Shown in pieces: positions 49,711 to 62,560 of a stretch of 64,000 nucleotides of DNA; within the stretch, counting starts at the first letter, position 1; each line of letters starts with the position of its first letter. Origin of the DNA: Epiperipatus broadwayi (lineage: Eukaryota > Onychophora > Udeonychophora > Euonychophora > Peripatidae); the NCBI GenBank assembly GCA_028023455.1, contig JAQFVV010006274.1, forward strand, positions 4,464,001 through 4,528,000. The letters are read 5' to 3'. The position numbers were made by a program, and so were the translations under genes. The notes beneath the pieces are model-generated. The model searched no databases. It was not told where the DNA came from and worked only from the letters and a program-made list of their open reading frames with translations.

Positions 49711-51689
49711 TTTGTAGGGTTCAGTATTCATACTATTACTCTTAACTGACATTTTAAAATTTAATTAAGCTGGTTAATTTTATTTAGATATACTGTATAC
49801 AACAATTTTATAGTTAAATTCAACTTATTAAGTTATTTACTACATTTAATATGTAAATTGACTTGTTGGAAGAGAAATAAAATATATATATATATATTTT
49901 AAATAAATATATACACATACACAGTTCTCAGTGCAAATCTTAAGGTTACAATATACATATAATAAGTAGATTAACTAGGCAAAAAATGACTGAGTATTTT
50001 CTGGCATTACTAATACATTTTATTTTGGCATCTCAATATTTATAACGTTATAATAAATTTTATTTTCTTACATCAATAACTTGAAAATGAAAAAGTAAAA
50101 ACTAAATTAAAATAAAACTTACAATGAATAGACAACATTTAATAAAAAATTAAATAATTTTTATTTTAGGAGTAAAAACTAAAAATATTTAACAAATTTT
50201 TTTTTTTTTTGAAATGTGGATTTGGAAAAAATTTAAGCATAAAAGATTAAGAATAGAGAAGTATTAAAAATATTGATTATTCAAAAAGCTAAAAAAAAAA
50301 AAGAATAGATTTTTTAAAAATATGATTTGGAGAGAAGTAGTGAATGTAAAAAATTAGAAATAAGATATTAAAAATACTTGCTATTGAAAAAATTAAGTTT
50401 AGAAAAAAAGAATTAGATTGGAGAGGGATATTGAAGAATATGATACAGAAAATGAGCAGGAAAAGTGGATAAAACCTATTTTTAAGCTGATGCGGATACT
50501 ATAAATATACAGTACAGTTCTGCTGTCATTATTAATTATTTACTCTAATCACTTTCCAATCTAAAGAATGGATTAATTTTACATAGTATATTTTTTTGTG
50601 TTCTGATATCATCATGACTATGAAAAATGTATTATATTTCTATGAATTAATGTTTACTTATTTATTTTATACAGTCGGAAAGTTAGCAGGTCAAATGACA
50701 TTTTAGCACCAAATTGGCAATCAGAGTTTACTATTTTTTGTTCTTCATAGAAAATCAATCTAGAAATCTTTAATTCCTGGGTCTGTCATTCTTACTACAG
50801 GACTAAATTTTTTGAAACAATTAAAATTAATTTTATCAATAGAGAAGATTGGAAAACAAATGAATCATTCAATAATGTATATAATCATCTGCTGGTTTAA
50901 TTTTATAGATTAAACTTCAAATTATTTGAATTTCCTTTTTAAAAAAATAAAATAATTGAAAAGAATTCAGTTCAACAATGCAAAAGTATAAAAAGGAATT
51001 TTTGTACATTTATTCAACTCTATAAAAATGATGAGCTAAAAGATTATAATAAATACTTAAATATCTGGTCCAAATATAAGTACATCAATTATTCTTTTGA
51101 ATAATAAGTATTCAGTCTTTTCTTTCAAACAAAAATTTTAAAATATTCTTTTGTAAATTAAAATTGCAAATGCTCTTTGATTTTAATTCATTCCTAAAAT
51201 CATACTATATTCAAAAAATGTTTTTAATAGTATGGACTTTTGTGTTTTTGTAATATTAATACATAAATTAACAAATAATTTGTTGAATCAAACATGCATT
51301 AATAAAAATATTTTTAAGATAAAATACCATGTATTGTAAAGGCTAAATAAAAAACAAAGAGTAAAAATAAAAAGGACTGTAATTTAATCAATTGCAACAA
51401 AATATATGATGTATTATAATAGTTTAAATTTCTATTAAAAATTAACTTAAAATTTTTGAGGAAGAGACAAATAGAAGAAATTATTTTTTTTCATCACTAC
51501 AGTTATGATGCATGGCATACTCACCTGCATGCAGGGAAGATTTATTGTTATATTTAATTGATAACACTGGAAACTGGTTGACAATAGCTTTTTAAATATG
51601 AACATAAAAATCTTTAAACTTTAAAATTTTTTCCATGTTGTAATTCTTTTTCTTCATTTTTTAGTCAATTTTCTCTTTTACTAATCAAA
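49711..51689. other. A+T-rich spacer, no gene seen
   Basis: (AT)n near 49,882-49,897; a purine-rich stretch with repeated TTAAAAATA and AAGAATAGA words near 50,215-50,460; nothing else. Confidence 0.5.
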
Positions 51690-53240
51690 TTTTTCTATTC
51701 TAGCTCTCATTTTCATCATGGCTGAATAAACCAAAGGAATTAGGCTTCAATGGAAAAATAATATTGAGGAGATTGATGGTATAGACTAATTATTTAATTT
51801 AATAAAAGATATCAAATGTAGATAGTTCAATGTTATGTACCAACAAGTTCTCATTGTGTTGAAAAAGTAGAGGATTTTTATATGAATGTACAAAAAGCTT
51901 TTCATCAGACCAAACAACATTTTAAAATTACCATTGGAGACCTTAATGCTAGAATTGTATGAATGAAAGATGAAAGCATTGTGGATGGAGATAGAAATGA
52001 CAAAGATCAGACTTATGGAGTTGGCAGAAAAAAAAATTGTATATTATTCTATTTTTGAGAAAAATGCTAAATGAAAATGGACATGGAAGGATTCAAATGA
52101 AAGTATAATAGAATTGGATTATATTTTGACTAATAGAAAATATGCATTTCAAAATCATAATATTCTTAATAGATTCAACGTAAGATGTGATCATCAATTA
52201 ATGAGATATAAGATGCATGTTATTGCAAAATTAGCAAAACAAAAACTATTACAAAAAAACAATACTAATAGTTGATATCCCTAACTTTCATAAACACTCC
52301 AATGAATTTAAATTAGAACCTGAAAATCATTTCAAAATATTAAGACTTTGAAAATGGTTAAAATTTGAATGCAATCAATAGGAAAATAACAGATACACTA
52401 TTAATAACTGCAAGAAAGATAACTGCTATAAAAAAAAAAAAATCAGGAATATGAAAAATATAAAAAAAATGATCTATTAAGAAAAATTGAATATCTAGAG
52501 TTTTATAAAATAGTATAAATAGTTAATAACAATATAAGCAAATATAACTGTGAACTGGTAAAAAAGCTAGAGGAAAAGTTTCAAAATGTAAAATAACATC
52601 TTAGTAGTGAAAGGAAAGTTATTTCTACAATAAGAAAAGATGGAAATATTACAAAAAGAAGAAGAGTTTCATGAATTATGTAAAAAAGCTCTATTAAGAA
52701 TTATATAATAATAAAGAACAAAAAAGCAAAGTATTCCTATAGTTATTATATCTTCAGAATTGTCCAGCATTTTAAGTGAAGAAGTGAGACATGCAATTAA
52801 ATCTATATAGAAGGAAGTATAATGAATAAAATTAATCATAGAATAAAACTTATGTGGAGTGCTTTTGATAGAAATAATTTAATATTAAAAAGAAATATAT
52901 CTATATGTTTAAAAAGGAAGATTTTTAATAAATGTTTTATCAGTTTTTACTTATGGATCTCAGATTAAGACACTTAACAGAAGAGCAATACAGACTTCAG
53001 GCCATTCAACGCAATATAGATATTAAGTTATGAGTAACAAGAAGATAATGAAAATGAAATATACAAATGAGAGAATAATTGGCATCAATGAAAGAATTAA
53101 AAAATTGAAGTGGAACTGAGTTTAACATATTGATAAAAGAGATGATAAGGAGATTGTAAAACATTTGTCAAGAGATCATATATAAAAGAAAAAAACTGAG
53201 GATTGGAGAAACCGAAATAAACTCGGAGATCTTCGTTGCA
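51690..53240 (+). pseudogene. RTE-like LINE relic: endonuclease plus C-terminal end
   Basis: The first half is the second part of an APE-type endonuclease: CYVPTSSHCVEKVEDFYMNV near 51,835, ITIGDLNARI near 51,935 (GDxNA catalytic motif), DESIVDGDRND near 51,970 and IELDYILTNRKYAF near 52,105. Lysine-rich linker sequence follows. The RT core is absent, but the C-terminal block INHRIKLMWSAFDRNN (near 52,830-52,870) and the tail NERIKKLKW...HIDKRDDK (near 53,080-53,150) are present. Stops occur throughout. The shared INHRIKL block links it to the relic at 8.9-9.9 kb. Confidence 0.78.
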
Positions 53241-55220
53241 CAGTGGATTGATAATTTTTGAAAATGATGATCAAACTTCAGAAGTTGCTTCAAAACATAC
53301 AAATAAAAATAGCAAATTTGTTATGATATTAGCAATTTCATTTTCCAACTTAAATTTTCTTCTTTTGTAATTCTCACTATTCTTTCCCTTTCTCTTATTT
53401 TTTTAATTAAATGCAAAACCAACTTCTTTTGTAAACAAATTTACATTAAAATAACCACGTAATTCGTCAATATCAACTACACACATTATATTAATATTTT
53501 ATAATACAAAAAGATTTTTAAAAACTTTCCAACACAATAATCTTTAATATCAATTCTTCACAGTAAATATCTGCATGTGAATTATTTGATTATTTTAAAG
53601 AATTTAGATACCACATATAAATTCAAGTACTATAATATATACTGATTTTTTTAGTTTTCTTTAATAATGAGTTTATATATACTGTACTACTTTTGCAATG
53701 TAGCTCCATCTTTAAAAAATATCTGGATTTTTCTTTTCTAGAAAAATATTATAATATATATTAATTACTCTAGTAACTAAATGTCACTCGGCATTTAATA
53801 TGCATTTCATATAATGTTGAATTAGTCAAAAGAATTGCATAGAATTTCGTATTTTTACACCATCTACAAGTAAGGTCATACTCATTTACCTTAGTTCATA
53901 AAATTTCAAGTCAAAATCATGCTATTGTTGGAATATATTTGTAAAATATTATCCCAATTTGAGATTGAGATAAACTGATTTACATACATCTGAAAATCTT
54001 TTGTTGCAATCATTTCCATTTAGCTCTTCACAACATTATAGTTTTCATCAGTAGTTAAAGATCTATAGACCTTTTTTTAAAAAGATTTTTTAAAATATTG
54101 AAAACATTAAAACTGTAACAAAAAATATAATTGCATACATTAATAATAATAATAAAAATCACTATTCGTGAAATATATGTCGATCTGGTCATTTTTATGT
54201 TATAGCTATTTCTTACTTTAGTTATTATTAATACAGCATTAAAATATAATAAAGGAATTTTCTTTTAAACGAGACACGACGACCGCAACACAGAAAACAT
54301 TTAAAATTATTATGTTTTCGAAATTAAAATATTTTAAAAACTTTATTTGTTAAAAAAAAAAATTTAGATTTCTGTTTAAGTGATAAATAAGAATTTTAAA
54401 TAACCCAAGATTCTCACCTTTAAAAACGAAAACAAACAGCGGTATTAAATTTACTAGCCTCCTTTTAAAATATGTGTTTCATAACTAATTTCCTCCGGAA
54501 AATTATTTCTTGGTACAATAATTTTATTAATAAAACTTTGAATTCAGGTGAATCTATTATTTTAATTGAAACATTGCCATTTAATTAATAAGTTTATATA
54601 TAAAGTTCGAAATAGTTACAAAAACATTTTTTCAGCGAAAGGCTTTGTTAAAAACAAACGTATTCGAGCTAGCACTAGGGTTTTTTTATTAGAGTAGTTT
54701 GATTGCTAAAATTATAGAATCGAAGTAAGAGCGTATCAATAATACATTAAAACTAAAAAAGAAAGAAATTTTCAATTGCTCCAGAAAGTGATATTGAATT
54801 AATTAGATTCTCTTCAAATCATAGTACAATATTTATCAAATCGAATTCTAAGAGTGATTGTAGATTACTAGGATCACTTCAAATTAAATGAAATTTAAAA
54901 ACTCGTCTTGATTAAAAAAAAATCATTGCCAAGGTTTTCTTGGATTCTTTTTAAATTTCCTTACAATTAGATAAAAAATTCCGTAAAGCTCATTATTATT
55001 GGCATCAGGTGATCACCATTTCATATACGTACACAGGCTGTTAATAACAGTAGCAAAATCCAAGGATCTTTACTGATGAAAGCCACAAACTAAAAACCAA
55101 TGTGAAGATATTGGATAAGTAGTCACTAGTAGGGGGGTTTTATGCACAAACCTTGCATCTATTAATTACTAAGGCTTGCACTTTGTTGCACTACTGTATG
55201 AAGAGTTTGCTTCTTGTGCA
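53241..55220. other. A+T-rich spacer, no gene seen
   Basis: No gene or ordered repeat recognised. Slightly less A+T-rich near 54,260-54,300 and 54,650-54,690. Confidence 0.5.
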
Positions 55221-56340
55221 CAGAAAGTATGGAAGTTATGCTGAAGACATGAGCAAGGGTTGGTAAAGAAATGGGGGATTAAATTTAGTGAAGAAAAATC
55301 AAAAGTAATGATGATAAATACTGGGGAAAGAGAAGAGAAAGAATTTTTATTGTGGGATATAAAATCAAATGTGGTAAATAGATATAACTATCTGGGAATC
55401 GTCTTAAATAATCAGAGAAATTGCTTGGATGAATGGGAGAAAAAATTGGTAAATGAAGCAAAGTAAAGGAAGAAACTGATAAAGAAGTTAGCAGTGTTTT
55501 CATATAATATATATATATGATGTAGCTAGAATTGTATGGAAGGGAGTGGCAGTAGCAGGGTTAATATATCATAATGATACATTGTGAGTTAATAAAGGGG
55601 TGTTAAATTACTTAGAAAAAGTACAAAGAGAAGTAGGAACATACGCATCAGATGCAGATATGTGGGTGGCAAAGGATGCAATTCAATGAGAAATGGAATA
55701 GTCAAGTTTTTATATGGGAGATAACACAAAATGAAAATGTTCGGTAGATTGCAATTTATGGATAATAAGAAAATAGCCAAAATAGTATTTAATTGGCCTA
55801 TGAGTAAAGAATAGGCAACAAAATTGTGGTATAGTATGTAAAAGATTTGGATAAAGAATATATGTCAGTATACTTATACAAAAAGTGGCATGATTGTGTC
55901 ATGAGAAATGTTGAGTGTTATAGTGACAAGGAATGGGACAGAAGAATAGATGCATTAATAAAAAATAGGGAGTTGGAGAGATAGAGAACTAGTATGGATA
56001 GTAAAAAAGGTTTGAATATATATATAGAAATAAACAATATTGGGTGCGAATTAATTTATGATATTAACAAGGAAAGTAGTTTACTGTTTAAGGCTTGAAC
56101 AGGATCTTTACCAACAAGGGAATATACACATAAATAGAAAAATATGGGTGATTTTGTCTGCAAGTTATATAAGGAAGGCATAGAAAATATTAGGCATCTG
56201 TTAATTTAATATAAATGCCTTCAAGCAGAAAGGGTACAAATAATGAAGTTGTGGGACAATCAATATAAATAAAGTGATTATAAGATAAGGGGGATTTAGA
56301 TATAAAGGCTATAGAATTGACAAAGATTATGTTGTAGAAA
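55221..56340 (+). pseudogene. LINE 3'-end relic (RT palm end, thumb, zinc finger)
   Basis: It begins at the RT catalytic box, here YAED (55,237-55,248) instead of YADD. After a frame change comes KKWGIKFSEEKSKVMMIN and NYLGIVLNN (55,260-55,466), typical of the region after the active site. Downstream broken frames give GRLQFMDNKKIAKIVFNW near 55,740, DLYQQGNI-like text near 56,100, and a CKLYKEGIENIRHLL sequence near 56,160 that matches the C-terminal CCHC-type zinc finger of many LINEs. Everything upstream of YADD is missing. It is a different family from the two RTE-like relics. Confidence 0.75.
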
Positions 56341-56844
56341 TGGGATGGAGCAGGATAGAGAAGAATATAGGAAAAGCTTAGGGAGGGGAAAGGGAAGGCA
56401 AGATTGCTAACAGGTTTCTTTGGGTATAGTGACAGAGATTCCTGATTTCAAAAAAGAAGCTACAGTGCACCACAGCACATACTGTTATTGGCATATTAAT
56501 TGTTATTGGGGTTGCTGTGTACTGCCATGATGAGTAAAGCAGTTGTGATGGGGATAGACTGACAAGCACAAACAATTTGAGTAGCTAATCTTAACATTTA
56601 TTTGCCAACAAATTAACAATTATAAAATAATATTTAACAATGTTTACACATAATATTGAATAATGCTTACATATAATAAAGTAATATTAAATGTCACAAA
56701 TACTCAGATATTGAGGCATATTAAATCATAAGTGTGACCATTAAAGGTCACAAGGTCCGATTTTTAGCCCTGAATGAAGTAGTTCACTGGATATAAATCA
56801 GCTCAACTTATCTTTATTTAATGGACTAGACCAGATTCCATCTT
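56341..56844. other. spacer between LINE relic and gypsy relic
   Basis: May include LINE 3' untranslated sequence; no feature recognised. Confidence 0.35.
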
Positions 56845-57050
56845 ACATTGATCAGAATGAGTATATATCACCACAGTCCAATCAATAGATAACATCCAAT
56901 ATCAGATATGGACCAATGGGTGATGATGCTCAGTGAATCCAATTGTTTTCATTATGGAAGGAATCTGGTTATAAATAGTGAGTCCAGTTTGAGGTAAAGG
57001 AGACAACAACAATTTACTGTTAGATCTGAATGGCAGTATGCACGTCTCCA
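56845..57050 (+). repeat. LTR-like repeat, left copy
   Basis: Partner of 60,010-60,230, diverged by substitutions and small indels. Confidence 0.7.
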
Positions 57051-58039
57051 CTGAAATGTTTGTGTATATAAAATCGTATATGTGAATAGATAAGATTATT
57101 ATCAGTGAAAGATAAATAACAGAGGCTTAGTCAAACTGCAAGAGAGAAGTTGAGAAATGGAGATGGTTAATATAAATGTATAAATTGTGTGTGCTAATGT
57201 AAGCACTGATATTGTGAACTTTAATAGTTTATTCTATATGAAAATTATATACACTTATTTGTGTTTCAAGAGACATTTGATTTGAAAGCATAAATATAAT
57301 AACTGGATTACTACTGGTGTAAAAGAAGACGATTTTCCCAAAGGATAATAGTTTATGAATATTAATAAACTAACACCTTTTATATTGTTTTTATCTTGTT
57401 ACATATACATTTCAAAGTATATTGTTTATTTATTTAGTTCCCTGAATGGTTTTCAGAGACCCTCAGGGCACAGCATCCACTGCATGGTCACAGCAATGAG
57501 ACAATTTCACATTAGAAATAGAAGTTGCTAGTACCTAAACACCAGTCAGTAGGTAAACTAGCACAGTAACAACTGAAAAAAATAAATAAATCTAGAAGGA
57601 TACCTGAAGTTTCTTACATTAATAGTTGTACTGCAACTAAACACTGTACCAAGCTAATGGTATCAGTGAAAGTATATGTTTTATTTGAAAAATATTTAAA
57701 ACAGGCAAAACTCTCAATACAGTATTGCCACTCAGTGCAAGTCAGAGTAATCAATGGATGCGATATGTAGGAGAGTATTGCCTGTTTTAATAACAGTTAT
57801 AAGCAAGCATAAAAAATGGTGATCATGTTTATTGGCTTAAAAAATATTTAAGCATATTTTTATGAGTTTGTGTTCATTATAGTCACACATATACATAGCA
57901 GTTTGGTGCAGTCATGTCATTAAGTATTAAAAACTGATTGCTAACATTATTAGAGAGTCAATAATAAATTAAAGATTCAAACATTAGTGCTTCCTCATTA
58001 ATTCTAAAAAAATAGTGGGAAATTTTTTTTCTCTCTTTC

Positions 58040-58532
58040 ATGGCAGAAAAAAATCAAAATGTAATTGGCTTATTAGAAGGATTCAATCTGGCTTATCCTG
58101 AATATTGATCATTCTATGAAAGCTTATCTAATTGAAAAGTCTGAATTAAAATTAGCCACATTTGTGTCTATATGTGGATCTCAATCCTACAAGATATTAC
58201 GATCACATGCAGCTCTGATGCTTCTGGTAGAGCTTGATTTTGATAAAGCATTATCTTTACTGTCAAACGTTTTCTGCCCAAAATCCCTAATGATGATGCA
58301 GAAATATCACTTCAATCTCTGCATACAAAGGGTGGGGGAGAGTGAGAAATTTGATGCTAAACTTAGAAAGCTAGCTCTCAACTGTGTGTATAAGAGCTTC
58401 CTCAACAAAATTCTCAGAAAACATCTCATTTGTGAAATAAAGACCACAATCTTGGGGTCAAGGTTGTTGATGGACCCTGATATCATATTGGATTCAGTTA
58501 TCTTCCAGGCAACTTTAGCTGAACCACAATGA
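58040..58532 (+). pseudogene. gypsy gag relic
   Basis: ATG at 58,040 opens MAEKNQNVIGLLEGFNL, then stops and a frame change lead into the 138-codon frame 58,116-58,532. There FVSICGSQSYKILRSH and KYHFNLCIQRVGESEKF, followed by LRKLALNCVYKSFL, match the capsid region of insect gypsy Gag. Three in-frame stops early on rule out a working protein. A related, better aligned piece lies at 61.6-62.1 kb. Confidence 0.7.
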
Positions 58533-58544
58533 TTCATGTGAATT

Positions 58545-59110
58545 TATTGGAAAAAAATGGAATACAGTATTAAATTTGTCAATCACCAAACTGGATCAAA
58601 TAAATACCCAGCTGATAATAAAAAAAAATCTGTCAGAATAAATCAGCAAAAACAAATGAAAAACTTTATTATAAATGTAAAAAAAAAAAAATGTGCATAC
58701 CAAATGTCCACACTGGTATACAGTATGTAGATATTGTGAGTTGATTACATATGAGTTGTTTATTTTAGAAAGAAAATGCAAGTAGCCTAAAAAAGAATGG
58801 AAGTGACTCTAGCTGAGTCGACAGAGAGTCAATGAGTCCATTGAAGAAAGTGGACTACAGTATTAAATTTGTCAATCAGAAAACTGTATCAAACAAAGAC
58901 TTAACAGAAAAAAAACTGCTGAATAAATTGGCAATAACAAATGAAAAACTTTATTATAGATGTGACAATGCAAAAATGCACATACCGAATGTATACCTTG
59001 GAATATTTTAAGCATGTCAGCCACATAAAAACTGCTTGTTTTAAAAAGTAAAAAAAAAAAAGTAGTTGAAAAAGAATGGAAGAGTCCATTCCAAAAAGGT
59101 GGAAAGGAAA
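58545..59110 (+). repeat. ~293-bp direct duplication of the gag zinc-knuckle region
   Basis: TATTAAATTTGTCAATCA occurs at 58,568 and 58,861. GAAAAACTTTATTATA occurs in both copies, followed by the knuckle-like YYRCDNAKMHIPN in the second and a poly-A-disturbed version in the first. Each copy ends with AAAAAGAATGGAAG. The duplication lies between gag and protease. Confidence 0.75.
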
Positions 59111-59190
59111 CATAAAATCAAATAAAAGTAACAATGTCTGTATAATTCAGCTTTCAAATACAAAATTATTATTAATGATATCTCATAACA

Positions 59191-59345
59191 ATGGAATCAG
59201 ATACTGGGTCTGCAATGTCCATTGTGTCAAAAAATATATGGGCTATCATTAATAGAAAAAATAATCATCACTTGCATATAAGCAATAGAATGATTATTGA
59301 CTATCAAGACAATCAAATGTCATTTTTTGGGGCAAACAAGAGTTA
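59191..59345 (+). pseudogene. retropepsin fragment with intact DTGS
   Basis: MESDTGSAMSIVSKNIW carries the aspartic protease active-site triplet D-T-G and the following hydrophobic strand. The frame stays open for 51 codons to a TAA at 59,343. The second half of the protease is not recognisable, and no RT follows. It would process Gag-Pol in an active element. Confidence 0.65.
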
Positions 59346-59877
59346 AAGTTATTGTGTCTAATAGAATAAATTTATTTGCTTCTTGTTGTGTCTTCTGGTA
59401 AGCATAACAACTAATCAGACCATGACTGGTTTAATTACTTGAGATTTAAAGTGAGTGGAGTGAATCAGCTCACAAAAATAAAATCAAAAAGGATCTACTC
59501 AGAAGTGATTGATGATAAACTGGGTTTCAATCCTAAGACAATCCCTGAAAATAAAACTGCTAAAATACTGATAGGTGCTCTAGTCCTATGCTATATATTT
59601 AAGAGAAAGTACTTGTAATCAAATTAAAAAGATTACAAACAGTAGTTGTCAAACAAAAAATAATCAGCAACACTACAGGAACAGAAAACAGCTAAGGTTG
59701 AACTATACATCATCAGTCAACAGTGAAGAGTTATCAGCCAACAATGAAGAATCACCAGCTAACAGTGAAGTGTCATCATTCAGCAATGAAGTAATGAAGC
59801 TAGAAAGCAATGGAGGCTACATTTTCCAAGACTAATTTTAGCCAGGGGAAGGGAAAGTATCTATTCATATTATATCT

Positions 59878-60041
59878 ACTGATCTGTGGTGATAAATGCT
59901 CAATCCAATCAAGATAAAATGGAATATGGAGTAGTCTATTAGTTGAATGTAAGAGAGATGTATATCATACCTTCAACTAATAGATTACTCCATATTCCAT
60001 TTTATCTTGATTGTATTGAGCAGTTATCACCACAGACCAGT
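59878..60041. repeat. 70-bp-arm inverted repeat
   Basis: Arms 59,878-59,947 and 59,972-60,041 pair with a few mismatches around a 24-bp loop. The right arm overlaps the right LTR-like copy (ATCACCACAGACC), so the left arm is an inverted copy of LTR sequence. Confidence 0.88.
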
Positions 60042-60230
60042 ATATATAATATAAATAGATAACATATATTCAATAGCAGATACAGGCCAATTGGTGATAA
60101 TGCTCAGTGAAACTGATTCTTTTCATTATGGAAGAGGATCTGGTTAATCAATCCAGTTACAGGTAAAGGGAGACAACAAAAATATACTGTTAGAACTGAA
60201 TGGCAGTATACATATTGTCTCCACTATGTG
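60010..60230 (+). repeat. LTR-like repeat, right copy
   Basis: Partner of 56,845-57,050. A CTATATAAAATGC box follows at about 60,309-60,321, as a TATA box follows the left copy. Confidence 0.7.
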
Positions 60231-61271
60231 GTAAAGAGGTAAAGCAAGTTCATCTTGTAACTAGAAGTTGCTAGAAGCTAACTTAGACATGTGGCAAGAA
60301 AAAAAAACTATATAAAATGCTGATGTATTAAGTACCAATAACACAGAGTTTGAAACCACTGTGATTGGAAAAGATATTAAGCTATACTTTTTATAAGTAT
60401 GGAATAAACAAACATCATTAATATATATATATCATGAATTGCTAATTGCAACCATAAATTATGCTGTAAAATATATTCCTGAAATATAAAGCATCATGGA
60501 TGTGTTATTTTGCAGAAAAACATTGATAAAAAAAATAATGTCTTTTTGCCAGAACTTACCACAAAACAGTGTTAAAATTAAATTTCTAGCTTTATTGAAA
60601 ACAATATTTCAAAAACCTGCAATGCCTTAAATATAGCTGAATAAAATCAACCTGTAAAACTCAATTTTTTTCTGATGGAAAGAGGAAAGGCAAGAAAATC
60701 CAATATAGATTTCCTTCTGCCTAGTTGTAAGTATGTATGTAAAATATTTCCAAATATCCATAATCACCATATTTATTGTTATGTATGTGTGTGTTTATAT
60801 TTTCTTACATACACATATGTACATATAAAAACTTTTAGAGAGAAAAAAGTTATAAGTAAAATATTAAAGAGACATTCTTTTAAAGTAGAAAATTAAAAAT
60901 TATAGTTTAAACTGGATAAAAAAGATTACATGCTAAAAATAAACAATGGTCTAATTAGTGCAATAGAAATGTCATTAAGGAAATGAAACAATTAAAAGGA
61001 ATGTGAGTAGATTCTTTTTAGATAAACGACAATCTACAAAAATCATTGCTGGGATTCGAAAACAATGAATTGCCTGAGTACTAAGCGATAGAAAAAGAGT
61101 TCAGTTGATTCCTGGAGATCCATCTGTGTAGACAGATATATATTCGAGCAGAATGTTTTCTCGAATGTTTCCTTTTTCACAGTGAATTCAAGTGTAGAGA
61201 ACTGTCCTCCAAACATGACAAGAGTCAGTTAGGACTCCTTAAAGGTCTTATTGATCTTTATTATTATTTAT
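60231..61271. other. A+T-rich spacer, no gene seen
   Basis: TATATAAAAT and GGAATAAACAAAC near 60,310-60,412 may be remains of LTR promoter and poly(A) signals. Frame 60,675-60,896 shows no domain. Confidence 0.4.
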
Positions 61272-61650
61272 TATGCCTTTGGGTCCATTGATGTAATGAT
61301 TGCATGTATGTAAATAGCTAAATATTTAAGGGATCATATACTTTAAAATTAACAGTTGGTCATTATTAACACACTCATGGATGCATGTTATATATATTTG
61401 CGCTTGTGGAAATTGCATTCTCTAACAGCTAGACATAGCAAATTTGGCCAGAAATCATGGTTGTATGCCTTTGGGTCCATTGATGTAATGATTGCATGTA
61501 TGTAAATAGCTAAACATTTAAGGGATCATATACTTTAAAATTAACTATTGGTCATTATTAACACATTCATGGAAGCATGTTATATATATTTGCACTTGTG
61601 GAAATTGCATTCTCTAACAGCTAGACATAGCAAATTTGGCCAGAAATCAA
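61272..61650 (+). repeat. tandem duplication of a 192-bp unit
   Basis: Unit 1 (61,272-61,463) and unit 2 (from 61,464) are nearly identical. Both start TATGCCTTTGGGTCCATTGA and contain CATTCTCTAACAGCTAGACATAGCAAATTTGGCC (split here: CATTCTCTAACAGCTAG then ACATAGCAAATTTGGCC). Unit 2 runs straight into the gag relic. Confidence 0.93.
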
Positions 61651-62103
61651 AGTTGGAATGAAAGCATAAAAGATTACAACAGTGCTCTACATAAATTAGC
61701 AAAGAATTGCATCTATGGATCTTTTCTAGATGAAACCTTGCTGGAACAATTGCTTACTGGTATGTGCAATGATAATTTACAGCAACAATTGTTGGCTATG
61801 AGTGATTTAGATTATAGTGAAGCTATAAAACATGGTATAGCTAATAAACTCATGCTGGAACAATCTTGTAAATTTGCTGAGTTCAAAAATAACAGCAAAT
61901 TGCAAACAGAGATTTGTGAAACTGGGAGCAAAGAATTGTCGAAAATCAATGAAAATACAGTTAATAGCAAAAACAAGTTTATATGTTTTAGTTGTGAGAA
62001 AAAAGCCAAAAAGCTAGCAATTGTTATCATAAAAGAGAACACTGTAAGAATTATAAAAAAAAAGGACAGTTGGAAAAAATGTGCAAAAAAATGTCCAGCA
62101 TAG
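61636..62103 (+). pseudogene. gypsy gag relic, capsid end and zinc knuckles
   Basis: An open frame of 155 codons, entered from the repeat without a proper start. LHKLAKNCIYGSFLDETLLE and the following LTGMCNDNLQQQLL match the capsid C-terminus of insect gypsy Gag. A frameshift then lies inside the nucleocapsid: CFSCEKK is in this frame, while the rest of the knuckle (ASNCYHKREHCKNYKKKGQ) is in another. The second knuckle has lost its second Cys (Y) and His (Q). Related in sequence type to 58,040-58,532 but closer to the family pattern. Confidence 0.75.
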
Positions 62104-62176
62104 ATAGAAATGAAACAGTAGTAATCATAAGTCGAGAAAAGCACTTGACTATAGAAAAATTGAGAAGGACATTATA

Positions 62177-62560
62177 ATGATCAAAATTAAAATATATGAA
62201 CAGCCTATCTCCATGAAGGTCAACAGTGGCAGCATTATATTATTGATGTCAGCCTGTGATTGGTACACCGTCACTTCCAAGATTAAGAAAAAAACCATTA
62301 TACAAAAAACTAGTCTAAAGGCACAAGTTATAAATGGCAAGGCCATTAGAATAAAGGGTGTTGTTCAAGATTCAATATGTGAAAGTCAGGGAAAAATTTA
62401 TATACTACCACTGTACATAGTACATGCCCCTATTAATCCTATATTAGGTTGAGACTGGTTCAGCAAAATGAGAGTTAAAATAACATTCACTAAAAATATA
62501 GAGATACTCAAAGAGAAAAAAACCCTTCCAGCAGCCAATATGTAACAAAAGCAGGTCAGA
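62177..62560 (+). pseudogene. gypsy retropepsin relic with Asn in the active site
   Basis: A 91-codon frame (62,177-62,452) has MKVNSGSIILLMS where the protease catalytic triplet D-S/T-G is expected; the Asp codon has become AAC (Asn). The flap-side and C-terminal strand are present (LPLYIVHAPINPILG), then a TGA where the family usually has Arg (CGA), then DWFSKM. Two independent inactivating changes therefore lie in one domain. Confidence 0.72.

Larger units (their letters stand above)
56845..60230 (+). mobile_element. gypsy-like LTR retrotransposon relic with deleted pol
   Basis: Direct repeats of about 200 bp (56,845-57,050 and 60,010-60,230) share ATCACCACAG, TTTTCATTATGGAAG and ACTGTTAGAnCTGAATGGCAGTAT and look like LTR parts. 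A TATATAAAAT box follows the left copy (57,066-57,075). Between them, in order, are a leader, gag (58,040-58,532), a duplicated zinc-knuckle segment and a protease start. RT, RNase H and integrase are absent. LTR ends were not resolved. Confidence 0.65.
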
